Assembly: GCA_036986135.1 (NCBI GenBank)
Contig: BTQZ01000059.1
Coordinates: 1 to 13,703, forward strand
Length of the DNA: 13,703 bases
Direction: 5' to 3'
Source: JADFRG01 sp036986135
GTDB taxonomy: Bacteria > Chloroflexota > Anaerolineae > Anaerolineales > E44-bin32
In this document: positions 6,911 to 13,700 of the stretch, piece after piece
Layout: every line of letters starts with the position of its first letter
Numbering within the stretch: the stretch's first letter is position 1
Notes under the pieces: model-generated
Seen by the model: only the letters and a program-made list of their open reading frames with translations
Databases searched by the model: none
Told to the model about the DNA's origin: nothing
Made by a program: the position numbers and the translations under genes

Positions 6911-7090
6911 TCAAGGCCTTGAAAGACGTTTGATACACTTGGTGCAGAGCGTTCTGCGCACCAACCTTCCCTCTTCCAAGACGCGAACCCGCTGCAGGTT
7001 TGGTTTAAACTTTCTCTTGGTTGCTTTCATGGAGAAACTGCGGCTCTGACCGAACGCAGTCGTCTTGCCGCAGGTTTCGCAGTGTGCCAT
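6911..7090 (-). CDS. rpmB: 50S ribosomal protein L28
   Basis: L28 is a small basic protein of the large ribosomal subunit. The 59-residue product starts MAHCETCGKTT and contains the family core S-x-S-x-x-K-A-T-K-R-K-F-K-P-N-L-Q. Four cysteines in two pairs (C4/C7 and C49/C52) indicate the zinc-ribbon (C+) form. The frame is open further upstream to 7213, but the extension is hydrophobic and would overlap the next gene. ATG at 7090 has a Shine-Dalgarno sequence (AAAGG) 4 nt upstream and gives the canonical length. It is transcribed alone on the minus strand, divergent from the Asp23-fakA operon and convergent with rpe, with its own terminator. Confidence 0.96.
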   Translation of the reverse strand: MAHCETCGKTTAFGQSRSFSMKATKRKFKPNLQRVRVLEEGRLVRRTLCTKCIKRLSRP

Positions 7091-7124
7091 TTGGCCTTTA
7101 TTTCCCTTAGCGAGTGCGGGCGCA

Positions 7125-7133
7125 ATATTACCA
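7125..7133 (-). promoter_or_regulatory. Candidate extended -10 promoter for rpmB
   Basis: On the minus strand TGG is followed directly by TAATAT (7130-7125): an extended -10 (TGn) with 4 of 6 hexamer matches, including the key second A and last T. Transcription would start near 7118, giving a leader of about 27 nt that contains the rpmB ribosome binding site. No good -35 is seen, which is typical of extended -10 promoters. Moderate to weak support. Confidence 0.35.
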
Positions 7134-7169
7134 TAGAAGGTCGTGGCGTCCGAGAATTGAATAGAAACG

Positions 7170-7517
7170 ATGACTAACAAGCACGGAATGATCACGATCT
7201 CCCCGAATGCCATCGCCTCGGTCGCGGCCAGGGCAGCATTGACCTCCTATGGCATCGTAGGCATGGCCTCGAAAAACATCATGGTCGGGCTGGCCAACGC
7301 CATCGCGCGCGATCCTCGCCACGGAGTCGAGGTCGCGGTCGGTGACGATGGAATTGTAGTGGACCTCTACATCATCATCGAATACGGCACGCGCATCGCG
7401 ACCGTCTCAACCAGCGTGGCCAATACGGTGCAGTATCAGGTAGAGAAATCCATCGGGCTCCCGGTCGTGGCGGTCAACGTCCATGTGCAGGATTTGAGGG
7501 TGAGCGATACAGATTGA
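7170..7517 (+). CDS. Asp23/Gls24 family envelope-stress protein (YloU-like)
   Basis: This is a 115-residue member of the Asp23/Gls24 (DUF322) family: small cytoplasmic proteins, some tethered at the membrane, linked to cell envelope homeostasis. The family pattern is visible. It starts with I-T-I-S-P-N-A-I-A-S-V-A-A-R-A-A, then YGIVGM, and a region giving alternating beta strands (VEVAVGDDGIVVDLYIII). It ends with a long helix followed by VVAVNVHVQDLRV. No membrane segment is present. The ATG start gives the usual N-terminus but has only a weak ribosome binding site. Its stop TGA abuts the ATG of the FakA-like gene with no gap. From memory, yloU and yloV (fakA) are also adjacent in Firmicutes, which suggests an old functional link to fatty acid or envelope metabolism. 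The molecular activity is unknown. Confidence 0.9.
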   Translation: MTNKHGMITISPNAIASVAARAALTSYGIVGMASKNIMVGLANAIARDPRHGVEVAVGDDGIVVDLYIIIEYGTRIATVSTSVANTVQYQVEKSIGLPVVAVNVHVQDLRVSDTD

Positions 7518-9194
7518 ATGATTGAGCAAGGCACGAGGACCTGGCAACGGCTTGCCCAGCGCTCTCGGTACATCGATGCGCACAGGCTATTGCAGTTGAT
7601 TGAAGCAGGATTGACCTGGTTGCGGACCAACCAGGAGACGGTCAACGCACTCAATGTCTATCCAATACCCGACGGCGATACCGGCACCAACATGGTGCTA
7701 ACCATGGAGGCCGCCTGCAAAGAAGTAGGCAGCGCCGGAGGAGGCTCAATTGGAAAGGCGCTACAGGCGCTGGCACACGGCGCTCAGATGGGAGCACGGG
7801 GCAACTCGGGAGTGATTCTCTCTCAGCTTTGGCGGGGCTTCGCCCGCGCGCTCGACGGCGTGGACGAGATGGATGCCCCAGCATTTGCGGCAGGATTGGC
7901 GGCCGCGCGTGACACTGCCTATCGAGGCGTCGGGCAGCCCGTGGAAGGCACCATTTTGACCGTTTCGAAGGAGGTGGCCGCCGCCGCCGAGCAGGCCATT
8001 CAGGACGGGGCGACCTCAAACCTAGATATTCTGGAGCGAGTCGTCCGGGCCGCTGATGCGGCGGTTGAAAACACGCCAAACTTGCTGGAGGTGCTCGCCA
8101 AGGCGGGCGTGGTGGATGCTGGGGGCAAGGGACTATTCTTCATCCTGGAAGGTATGCTGCGCTCGGCGACCGGGCTGGATCTGGATGTCCCATTGTTCAC
8201 GATCGACGTCGATCCTCATCTGATGGAGCGAGTAGAAGGCGCGATTGAGGGTGGCCAGGACTGGGAAGTGGTCGTCGACTTCCGGCCCAATACCGATTTC
8301 GAGCTGCGCTCCTTCACCGCCGGATTGGCCGATATGGGCACCTCCATACAGATCGCGGAGGGAGACGGCTTGATGCGTATGCACATCCACGTCCCCGACC
8401 AATCCGAGTACGAACCTATCGAATACTGCAAGAAATCGGGCACGATTACAGACGTGCACATCGAGAATCTGATGGATCAGCTGCTTCAGATCGAACAGCA
8501 CACGGATTCTGAGCTCCAGCTAGCAGAGGTCAGTCAGGGTCAGGTTGCAGTTGTGGCCGTGGCCTCCGGTATCGGTCTGGCCAAGGTCCTAGCCGAAATG
8601 GGCGCGGGCGCCATCATCGAGGGTGGGCAGACCATGAATCCGAGCGCGGAAGAGCTCCTAACCGCCATCGAGGACCTGCCCACCGACCAGATCATCGTGC
8701 TGCCGAACAACAAGAACGTCATCATGGCTGCCGAGCAGGCCGCCAAGTTGAGCAACAAGCAGGTTCTGGTGGTGCCAACTCGTTCCATGCCGCAGGGAAT
8801 TGCGGCCATGTTTTGTCTTGATGCGGACAGGAGTCTCAAAGAGACTGCCGACTCCATGAATTCCGCGCTCGGCGAGATCAAGACCGCCGAGCTGACGAGA
8901 GCCACGCGCAGTACTACGATCAATGGCATTCCCTGCATGAAAGGGCAGATCATTGCGCTCTTGGATGACAATCTAATCGCCGCAACGGAGGATCTATTCG
9001 AAGCCGCTCTGCTGGCTTTGAAAGAGGCGGAGGCCGACACCTATGAGCTGATTACCCTCTACTGGGGCGCCGACTTGACGGAAAGGGAGGCACAAAAAGT
9101 TTCACAGACGATCAGTGAACGCTACCCAGAGCAGGAAATCGAGCTCGTACACGGGGGCCAACCCCACTACGATTTGATCTTCTCTATCGAATGA
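7518..9194 (+). CDS. fakA: FakA-like kinase (DhaL domain, YloV family)
   Basis: FakA is the ATP-binding subunit of the two-part fatty acid kinase and phosphorylates a fatty acid bound to its FakB (DegV-family) partner. The N-terminal DhaL domain (about 15-215) has the metal and ATP motif PDGDTGTNM (51-59), GARGNSGVILSQ (92-103), PVEGTILTV (141-149) and DAGGKGL (200-206). A middle domain (about 240-330) keeps the MHIHVPD strand (His289, His291). The C-terminal domain (about 340-555) is the DegV-like module of the YloV family. Length (558 aa) is normal. The ATG directly follows the preceding stop, and the gene overlaps the next one by 4 nt (ATGA), so all three are translationally coupled. The Cys expected in the middle domain of staphylococcal FakA appears to be Val here. 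Family assignment is firm; the fatty acid substrate is inference. Confidence 0.9.
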   Translation: MIEQGTRTWQRLAQRSRYIDAHRLLQLIEAGLTWLRTNQETVNALNVYPIPDGDTGTNMVLTMEAACKEVGSAGGGSIGKALQALAHGAQMGARGNSGVILSQLWRGFARALDGVDEMDAPAFAAGLAAARDTAYRGVGQPVEGTILTVSKEVAAAAEQAIQDGATSNLDILERVVRAADAAVENTPNLLEVLAKAGVVDAGGKGLFFILEGMLRSATGLDLDVPLFTIDVDPHLMERVEGAIEGGQDWEVVVDFRPNTDFELRSFTAGLADMGTSIQIAEGDGLMRMHIHVPDQSEYEPIEYCKKSGTITDVHIENLMDQLLQIEQHTDSELQLAEVSQGQVAVVAVASGIGLAKVLAEMGAGAIIEGGQTMNPSAEELLTAIEDLPTDQIIVLPNNKNVIMAAEQAAKLSNKQVLVVPTRSMPQGIAAMFCLDADRSLKETADSMNSALGEIKTAELTRATRSTTINGIPCMKGQIIALLDDNLIAATEDLFEAALLALKEAEADTYELITLYWGADLTEREAQKVSQTISERYPEQEIELVHGGQPHYDLIFSIE

Positions 9195-10051
9195 CCATTC
9201 ACATTGTGACGGATAGTTCCGTCCGCTTCCTCGATTTGGAGAACAATCATCACGACCTGATCAATCTGGTTCCTACGACGGTGCGGTTTGAGGATCAAGC
9301 CGTCGAAGACCGTCCCGACCTGCTTCTGGGCGAGGTTCGAAGCCAATTCGAGGCCGATCCCGGAAAGGCATACGCAGATCCCCCGAGCGTAGAGCAATTG
9401 GTTTCGGTCTATTCTCGGCTGCAGGATGAAACCGATGAGATCGTGTCCATCCATACCTCGGCGGGGATCAACGCCACCTATCGAAACGCGGTCAGAGCCA
9501 GCGAAGGCTTTCGCGGCCGTTGCGACATACAGGTCATCGACTCCACAAGCCTTTCTGCCGGACTCGGCATGCTTGCCAGCCGCGCCGCGGCGGCGGCCGA
9601 AGCCGGCAGTTCACTGGAAGATATCGTGCGAGTGGTGCGGGGCATCATCCCCCGGCTCTACGTCGTCTTCTTCCTGGACGATCTGGCTTACCTGGAGCGG
9701 AACGGCCTGGTCAGCCGATCGCAGGCGATCCTTGGCAATATGCTCAATATCTTTCCGTTTCTAACGGTCGAGCATGGTCGCCTGATTCCGATGGAAAAGG
9801 TACGCACCCGAATTCGAGCCCAGGAAAAGCTGATCGAGTTTGTTACGGAATTCTCGGATATCGAGCACCTGGGAATCCTTCACAGCACTACCGAGCCAGA
9901 CGAGGAAGCGCTATCGGTTGCCGAGCGGCTGGAAGCCCTGTATCCTGACACTCCCATCAGCTACGTCAACTACGGACCTGCATTGGCCACCTATGTGGGG
10001 CTAAATAGCCTTGGCCTGGTGGTCCTGGAGAGTGAGGAGGAGGCACTCTAA
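9191..10051 (+). CDS. DegV family protein, putative FakB-like lipid carrier
   Basis: DegV/EDD proteins hold a fatty acid in a deep pocket, and FakB members present it to FakA for phosphorylation. Family features in this 286-aa protein are the opening MTIHIVTDSSV, the loop DSTSLSAGLGM (117-127), LDDLAYLERNG (162-172), the AILGNMLNIFPFL core (179-191) and EKVRTR (202-207). Several motifs usual for FakB are altered. The T-S-Q-P-S loop reads ADPPS (62-66), the S-S-G-L-S-G-T loop reads TSAGINATY (89-97), the G-G-R motif reads NGL, and the G-x-H near the C-terminus reads ATY (Tyr268). Direct coupling to the FakA-like gene (4-nt overlap) argues that they work together. The ligand may differ from a simple fatty acid. 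Family is certain; the FakB role is probable. Confidence 0.88.
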   Translation: MTIHIVTDSSVRFLDLENNHHDLINLVPTTVRFEDQAVEDRPDLLLGEVRSQFEADPGKAYADPPSVEQLVSVYSRLQDETDEIVSIHTSAGINATYRNAVRASEGFRGRCDIQVIDSTSLSAGLGMLASRAAAAAEAGSSLEDIVRVVRGIIPRLYVVFFLDDLAYLERNGLVSRSQAILGNMLNIFPFLTVEHGRLIPMEKVRTRIRAQEKLIEFVTEFSDIEHLGILHSTTEPDEEALSVAERLEALYPDTPISYVNYGPALATYVGLNSLGLVVLESEEEAL

Positions 10052-10055
10052 CGCT

Positions 10056-12617
10056 TTGAATTCCGCCATTCAAAAGCTAGCCAATTACCTGACGCTCGAA
10101 GCAGAGCGTGGCTTCGACAACGGCGCGGTGGTTGGTGGCCTCGACAGGATGTTGGACCCCTGGGAAGAAGAGGCGCGGGAATCTGGTGTACCACCAGAAT
10201 TGGCAGACGTTGTGGTGGCCAGACTGCGTGACTATCCTCGGCTGTCGGCCAAGTCCAGAGAAGAGACACTGCGGGGCTTGTGGAATCGGCTACACGCTGA
10301 GTATCCGGAGCTGGCATCATCCGCTGGCAAGTCTGAGGGAGCGGGTACCAAGCCTGTAAGGCAGGGACGCTCCCAAGCGGAGTCCAGTCCCGAGAGCCCG
10401 CAGGAGCAGGCGAGCTTGGTCGGCACGGACGCCGTTCAGACCGAAGGAAGCGCGGCGGGGAAGGGGTCCGAGCGGATTGAACCCGGCGCCGCAGGAATTG
10501 CTGCCGAAGCGCCCGCCTCGAGCACAGCCACGGCGCCAAAATCCTCGAGTGCGCCTCCACCCGTCGAACCCGCGGCGCTCGACTCCCCTCTCATTGCAGT
10601 GCCGGGCATTGGCCCGAAATCAGCTAAGACGCTCAAGAAGCTTGGCCTGGAGACACTAGAAGATTTGCTTTGGCACCTTCCCCGACGCTACGACGACTAC
10701 TCGCAATTGAAGACGATCAACCGGCTGGAGCTCGGTGAGGAGATCACTATCATCGGGACCGTGGAGGAGATCTCGGTTCGCCCCGTACGCGGGGGCAGAC
10801 TCAAGCTGGTGGAGGCTACCGTCAGCGATGGAACCGGATCGATTGGTGTGACCTGGTTCAACCAGACCTGGATTGCCAACCGCCTCAAGGTGGGTAAGGC
10901 GGTCGTGCTCTCCGGTGGAGTGGAGCAGTATTTGGGCAAGCTCACCATGAACGGTCCCGAGTGGGAACCGCTGGAGCGAAAGCAGGTCCATACCAATCGC
11001 ATCGTTCCGGTCTATCCGCTCACGGCGGGTGTGACCGCAAAATGGCTGCGCAGAGTGATCAATTCGGTTGTTCAAAGTCATGCGCAGCGGGTTCCGGATC
11101 CGCTGCCTCCCGCACTCGTCACCGAAGCGGGCCTGATGCCGTTTGGAACGGCATTCCACCAGGTCCATTTTCCAGACAGCTGGGATCAGCTGAAGCACGC
11201 ACAACACCGCCTGGCATTCAACGAAATGCTCTTACTGCAGCTCGGCGTCTTGCGTCAGAAACGCGGATGGCAGGAGCCCGAAACCGAGCCAATTCGAGTC
11301 GCGGACGAGTGGGTGGACCGCTTCCTGGCCGGTCTTCCCTATCAGCTGACGGATGCCCAGGGCAAGGCGCTCGCAGAAGTGCGCGCCGATCTCGAACGCC
11401 CGGTCGCCATGAACCGCTTGATAGAAGGAGATGTCGGTTCCGGCAAGACGGTGATCGCTGCGGCCGCCATCGGCATGGCGGCCAGCGCGGGGATGCAATC
11501 CGCCGTGATGGCTCCCACCAGCATTCTGGCTGAGCAGCACCATGCGACCTTTCTTGAGTTTCTGCCTGAGCTGTCGATCCGGCTGCTGTTGGGATCGACG
11601 CCGGAGGCGGAGAAGGAAGAAATCAGGGAAGGCCTCGCCCGGGGAGAGATCCAGCTGGTGGTTGGCACACACGCGCTGCTCGAGGATCCTGTGGGCTTCA
11701 AGAAGCTCGGACTGGCGGTCATCGATGAGCAGCACCGCTTTGGGGTGGCCCAGCGGGCTGCGCTGCGCAGCAAAGGAATTAACCCTAATTTGATCGTGAT
11801 GACTGCCACTCCCATCCCGCGCTCCCTGGCGCTCACGATCTACGGAGATCTCGACCTCACGATTGTGGACGAGATGCCTCCCGGTAGACTGCCGGTCGAA
11901 ACGCGTGTGTTCCGCCCCGTTGAACGGGCCCGCGCACACACCTTCATCCGCGGCCAACTCGAAGCCGGCCACCAGGCGTTCATTATCTATCCCCTGGTGG
12001 AGGGCTCAGACAAGGTTCAGGCGAAGGCGGCGGTTGACGAGCATAAGCGTCTCCAGCAAACGGCCTTCCCAGAGTATCGATTGGGCCTGCTGCATGGACG
12101 ACTCAAGCCGGAGGAGAAAGAGCGGGTGATGAACGCTTTTCGGCAAGGAGAGTACGACCTGCTCGTCTCTACTTCCGTGGTCGAAGTAGGCATGAATGTC
12201 CCCAACGCCACCGTGATCCTTGTTGAGGGAGCGGACCGGTTCGGGCTTTCACAGCTGCATCAATTTCGCGGCCGAGTCACGCGCAGCAATCATCAATCCT
12301 ATTGTCTCTTGATCCCGACCAGCGATCGCGAGCGCGAAAACGAGCGCCTGTTGGCGATGGAAGAGACCTCGGACGGATTCGAACTCGCGGATAGGGACCT
12401 GAAGCAGCGCGGACCTGGCGACTTCTTTGGAACCCGGCAGTCTGGGTTCCTCGAGCTGCGCGCGGCGCGCCTTACAGATCTGCAGATGATCGAGAAGGCG
12501 CGCAGCCAGGCCGCGCGTTTATTTGAAGAAGACCCCATGCTGGAAGCGCCGCAACACCGGGCGCTTGCCGCGGCGGTGGATCGTTTCTGGACCAATGGAA
12601 AGGGAGAGATGAGCTGA
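10056..12617 (+). CDS. recG: ATP-dependent DNA helicase RecG, N-terminally extended
   Basis: RecG remodels stalled replication forks and branch-migrates Holliday junctions. Numbering from TTG 10056 (853 aa, longer than the usual ~690), there is an extra N-terminal domain (about 1-88) and a low-complexity Ala/Ser/Pro/Glu linker (about 88-175). A helix-hairpin element, VPGIGPKSAKTLKKLG, leads into the OB-fold wedge domain (about 180-310). The SF2 helicase core has Walker A GDVGSGKT (458-465), DEQH box (557-560), TATPIPRS (583-590), motif V VGMNVPNA (711-718), motif VI QFRGRVTRS (736-744), and a C-terminal GPGDFFGTRQSG. The start is chosen because TTG 10056 is the first start after the degV stop, with AGGAGG at 10038-10043 although 12 nt away. 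Motifs V and VI depart from the usual VDVPNA and GRVGRG. Confidence 0.94.
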   Translation: MNSAIQKLANYLTLEAERGFDNGAVVGGLDRMLDPWEEEARESGVPPELADVVVARLRDYPRLSAKSREETLRGLWNRLHAEYPELASSAGKSEGAGTKPVRQGRSQAESSPESPQEQASLVGTDAVQTEGSAAGKGSERIEPGAAGIAAEAPASSTATAPKSSSAPPPVEPAALDSPLIAVPGIGPKSAKTLKKLGLETLEDLLWHLPRRYDDYSQLKTINRLELGEEITIIGTVEEISVRPVRGGRLKLVEATVSDGTGSIGVTWFNQTWIANRLKVGKAVVLSGGVEQYLGKLTMNGPEWEPLERKQVHTNRIVPVYPLTAGVTAKWLRRVINSVVQSHAQRVPDPLPPALVTEAGLMPFGTAFHQVHFPDSWDQLKHAQHRLAFNEMLLLQLGVLRQKRGWQEPETEPIRVADEWVDRFLAGLPYQLTDAQGKALAEVRADLERPVAMNRLIEGDVGSGKTVIAAAAIGMAASAGMQSAVMAPTSILAEQHHATFLEFLPELSIRLLLGSTPEAEKEEIREGLARGEIQLVVGTHALLEDPVGFKKLGLAVIDEQHRFGVAQRAALRSKGINPNLIVMTATPIPRSLALTIYGDLDLTIVDEMPPGRLPVETRVFRPVERARAHTFIRGQLEAGHQAFIIYPLVEGSDKVQAKAAVDEHKRLQQTAFPEYRLGLLHGRLKPEEKERVMNAFRQGEYDLLVSTSVVEVGMNVPNATVILVEGADRFGLSQLHQFRGRVTRSNHQSYCLLIPTSDRERENERLLAMEETSDGFELADRDLKQRGPGDFFGTRQSGFLELRAARLTDLQMIEKARSQAARLFEEDPMLEAPQHRALAAAVDRFWTNGKGEMS

Positions 12618-13135
12618 TGATTCGAGCCGTGTTCCCGGGGACCTTTGATCCTATTCACTACGGACACATTGACATTGCCCGCAGGGCAGCCCTGGTGTTC
12701 GATGAGCTGATCGTGGCCGTATACGACCGGCCGCTCAAGAATCTGCTGTTTTCTCCCGAGCAGCGGCTGAACCTCGTTCAACAGGCTTTTACGGAGGACG
12801 AGGGAATTCGGATCTCGATGTTCAGCGGCTTGATCGTGGAGTACTGCCGCAAGGTAGAGGCGCAGGTCATCGTTCGCGGCCTGCGAGTCTTCTCTGACTT
12901 TGAACACGAATTCCGGATGGCTCTTGCAAACCGCCGGCTCGCACCCGAAGTTGAGGTCGTGGCGTTCATCACGCATGAGGAACACAGTTTCTTGACCGGA
13001 TCCACCGTGCGCGAAATCGCCTCCCTGGAGGGGGATGTAAGCAGCATGGTGCCGGGGCATGTGTTGGCGGCGCTTGAGCGCCAGTTTCAGGTGGTTGGGA
13101 ACGACGCGGTTGACATGACTTCGTTGAGAGACTAG
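12617..13135 (+). CDS. coaD: Phosphopantetheine adenylyltransferase (PPAT)
   Basis: CoaD transfers AMP from ATP to 4'-phosphopantetheine, making dephospho-CoA, the penultimate step of coenzyme A synthesis. The nucleotidyltransferase signature is PGTFDPIHYGH (7-17) with the H-x-G-H motif (14-17). Further hallmarks are FSGLIVEY (69-76), RGLR (87-90), SDFEHEF (93-99), NRRLAPE (105-111) and LEGDVSSMVP (137-146). The segment normally reading I-S-S-S/T-x-V-R-E is LTGSTVRE (126-133). Length (172 aa) is normal. The ATG shares one base with the recG stop (TGATG) and has a good Shine-Dalgarno sequence (AAGGGAGAG, about 12600-12608), so it is coupled to recG. The gene rsmD, a frequent coaD neighbour, is absent here. 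Confidence 0.95.
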   Translation: MIRAVFPGTFDPIHYGHIDIARRAALVFDELIVAVYDRPLKNLLFSPEQRLNLVQQAFTEDEGIRISMFSGLIVEYCRKVEAQVIVRGLRVFSDFEHEFRMALANRRLAPEVEVVAFITHEEHSFLTGSTVREIASLEGDVSSMVPGHVLAALERQFQVVGNDAVDMTSLRD

Positions 13136-13151
13136 CGGCAACCCGCTATTT
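13133..13151 (+). terminator. Weak hairpin at the coaD stop codon
   Basis: TAGCGG (13133-13138), which includes the coaD TAG stop, pairs with CCGCTA (13143-13148) around the loop CAAC and is followed by only TTT. The 6-bp stem is compatible with a weak or partial terminator. It overlaps the upstream edge of the candidate promoter for the next gene, so it could also be incidental. Confidence 0.3.
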
Positions 13152-13178
13152 GACCATATTCCCAGTTAGGTGTAATCT
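13150..13178 (+). promoter_or_regulatory. Candidate sigma-70 promoter for the coiled-coil gene
   Basis: TTGACC (13150-13155, 5 of 6) is followed after 17 nt by TAATCT (13173-13178). The second hexamer matches only 3 of 6, but at the three most conserved positions (first T, second A, last T). Transcription would start near 13185, leaving about 30 nt of leader that contains a GGAGG ribosome binding site. Confidence 0.45.
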
Positions 13179-13214
13179 TCCGCAGATTTATCAATCCTGG
13201 CCGGAGGCCTTGTA

Positions 13215-13700
13215 ATGGACATTCTCCACCTCGTGGACCGACTAGAAGAGCTCTTCAATGAGAGCCGGCCCATCCCGCTCACCCACAGCGTGGTGGTTGA
13301 CGAGGATCGTGTGCTTGAGATCATCGACCAGATGCGCATCTCGATCCCGGATGAGGTAAAGAAATCACAGCAGGTCTTAGCGCAGCGTGATCGGGTGATG
13401 GCGCAAGCGCAGGAAGAGGCCAATCGCACTCTCTCCCTTGCTAAACGCCGCGGCGAGGAATCGCTTTCACGGGATTCCGTCGTAGAGGCGGCACATGAGC
13501 GCGCGGAGCAGATCTTGGACCAGGCCCGGGCCGACTCAGAAGCTATGCGCTCCGAAGCGGATGAATACAGCGTCGAATCCCTCGCCGCTCTGGAGGACGA
13601 GCTCACCCGCCTGCTCAATCAAACCCGCAACGGAATTGCGAAGCTCAGCGCCGAACGGCAGCGGATCATGGAATCGCCGGAATTGGTCAGAGAGGCCTAA
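13215..13700 (+). CDS. Conserved coiled-coil protein of unknown function (DivIVA/ATP-synthase-b-like)
   Basis: This 161-residue protein is almost entirely helical, very rich in Glu, Arg, Ala and Gln, and has no membrane segment or cysteine. Residues 1-45 form a short head (M-D-I-L-H-L-V-D-R-L-E-E-L, then a conserved-looking HSVVVDEDRVLEIIDQMRIS). Residues about 48-155 give long heptad-like coiled coil. I recall similar proteins in Chloroflexota being labelled 'ATPase' from resemblance to the b subunit of ATP synthase, but there is no nucleotide-binding motif and no membrane anchor. A DivIVA-like scaffold or a helper of nearby division, envelope or ribosome genes is conceivable. The start is secure: GGAGG at 13203-13207, 7 nt before ATG. 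It has its own candidate promoter, and the stop falls 3 nt before the window end. Function is unknown. Confidence 0.85.
   Translation: MDILHLVDRLEELFNESRPIPLTHSVVVDEDRVLEIIDQMRISIPDEVKKSQQVLAQRDRVMAQAQEEANRTLSLAKRRGEESLSRDSVVEAAHERAEQILDQARADSEAMRSEADEYSVESLAALEDELTRLLNQTRNGIAKLSAERQRIMESPELVREA

Noticed and set aside
7091..7213. N-terminal extension of L28 by 41 codons
   Set aside because: L28 proteins of this type start at M-A-H/K-x-C. The extension overlaps the divergent Asp23 gene, and ATG 7090 has a proper ribosome binding site.
10011..10055. RecG start at TTG 10011
   Set aside because: It would overlap degV by 41 nt and add a Trp/Arg-rich leader not expected in RecG. TTG 10056 follows the degV stop and an AGGAGG sequence.
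12299..13141. A 280-codon minus-strand open frame opposite coaD and the end of recG
   Set aside because: It is antisense to two well-recognised genes and its translation is low-complexity or unremarkable.
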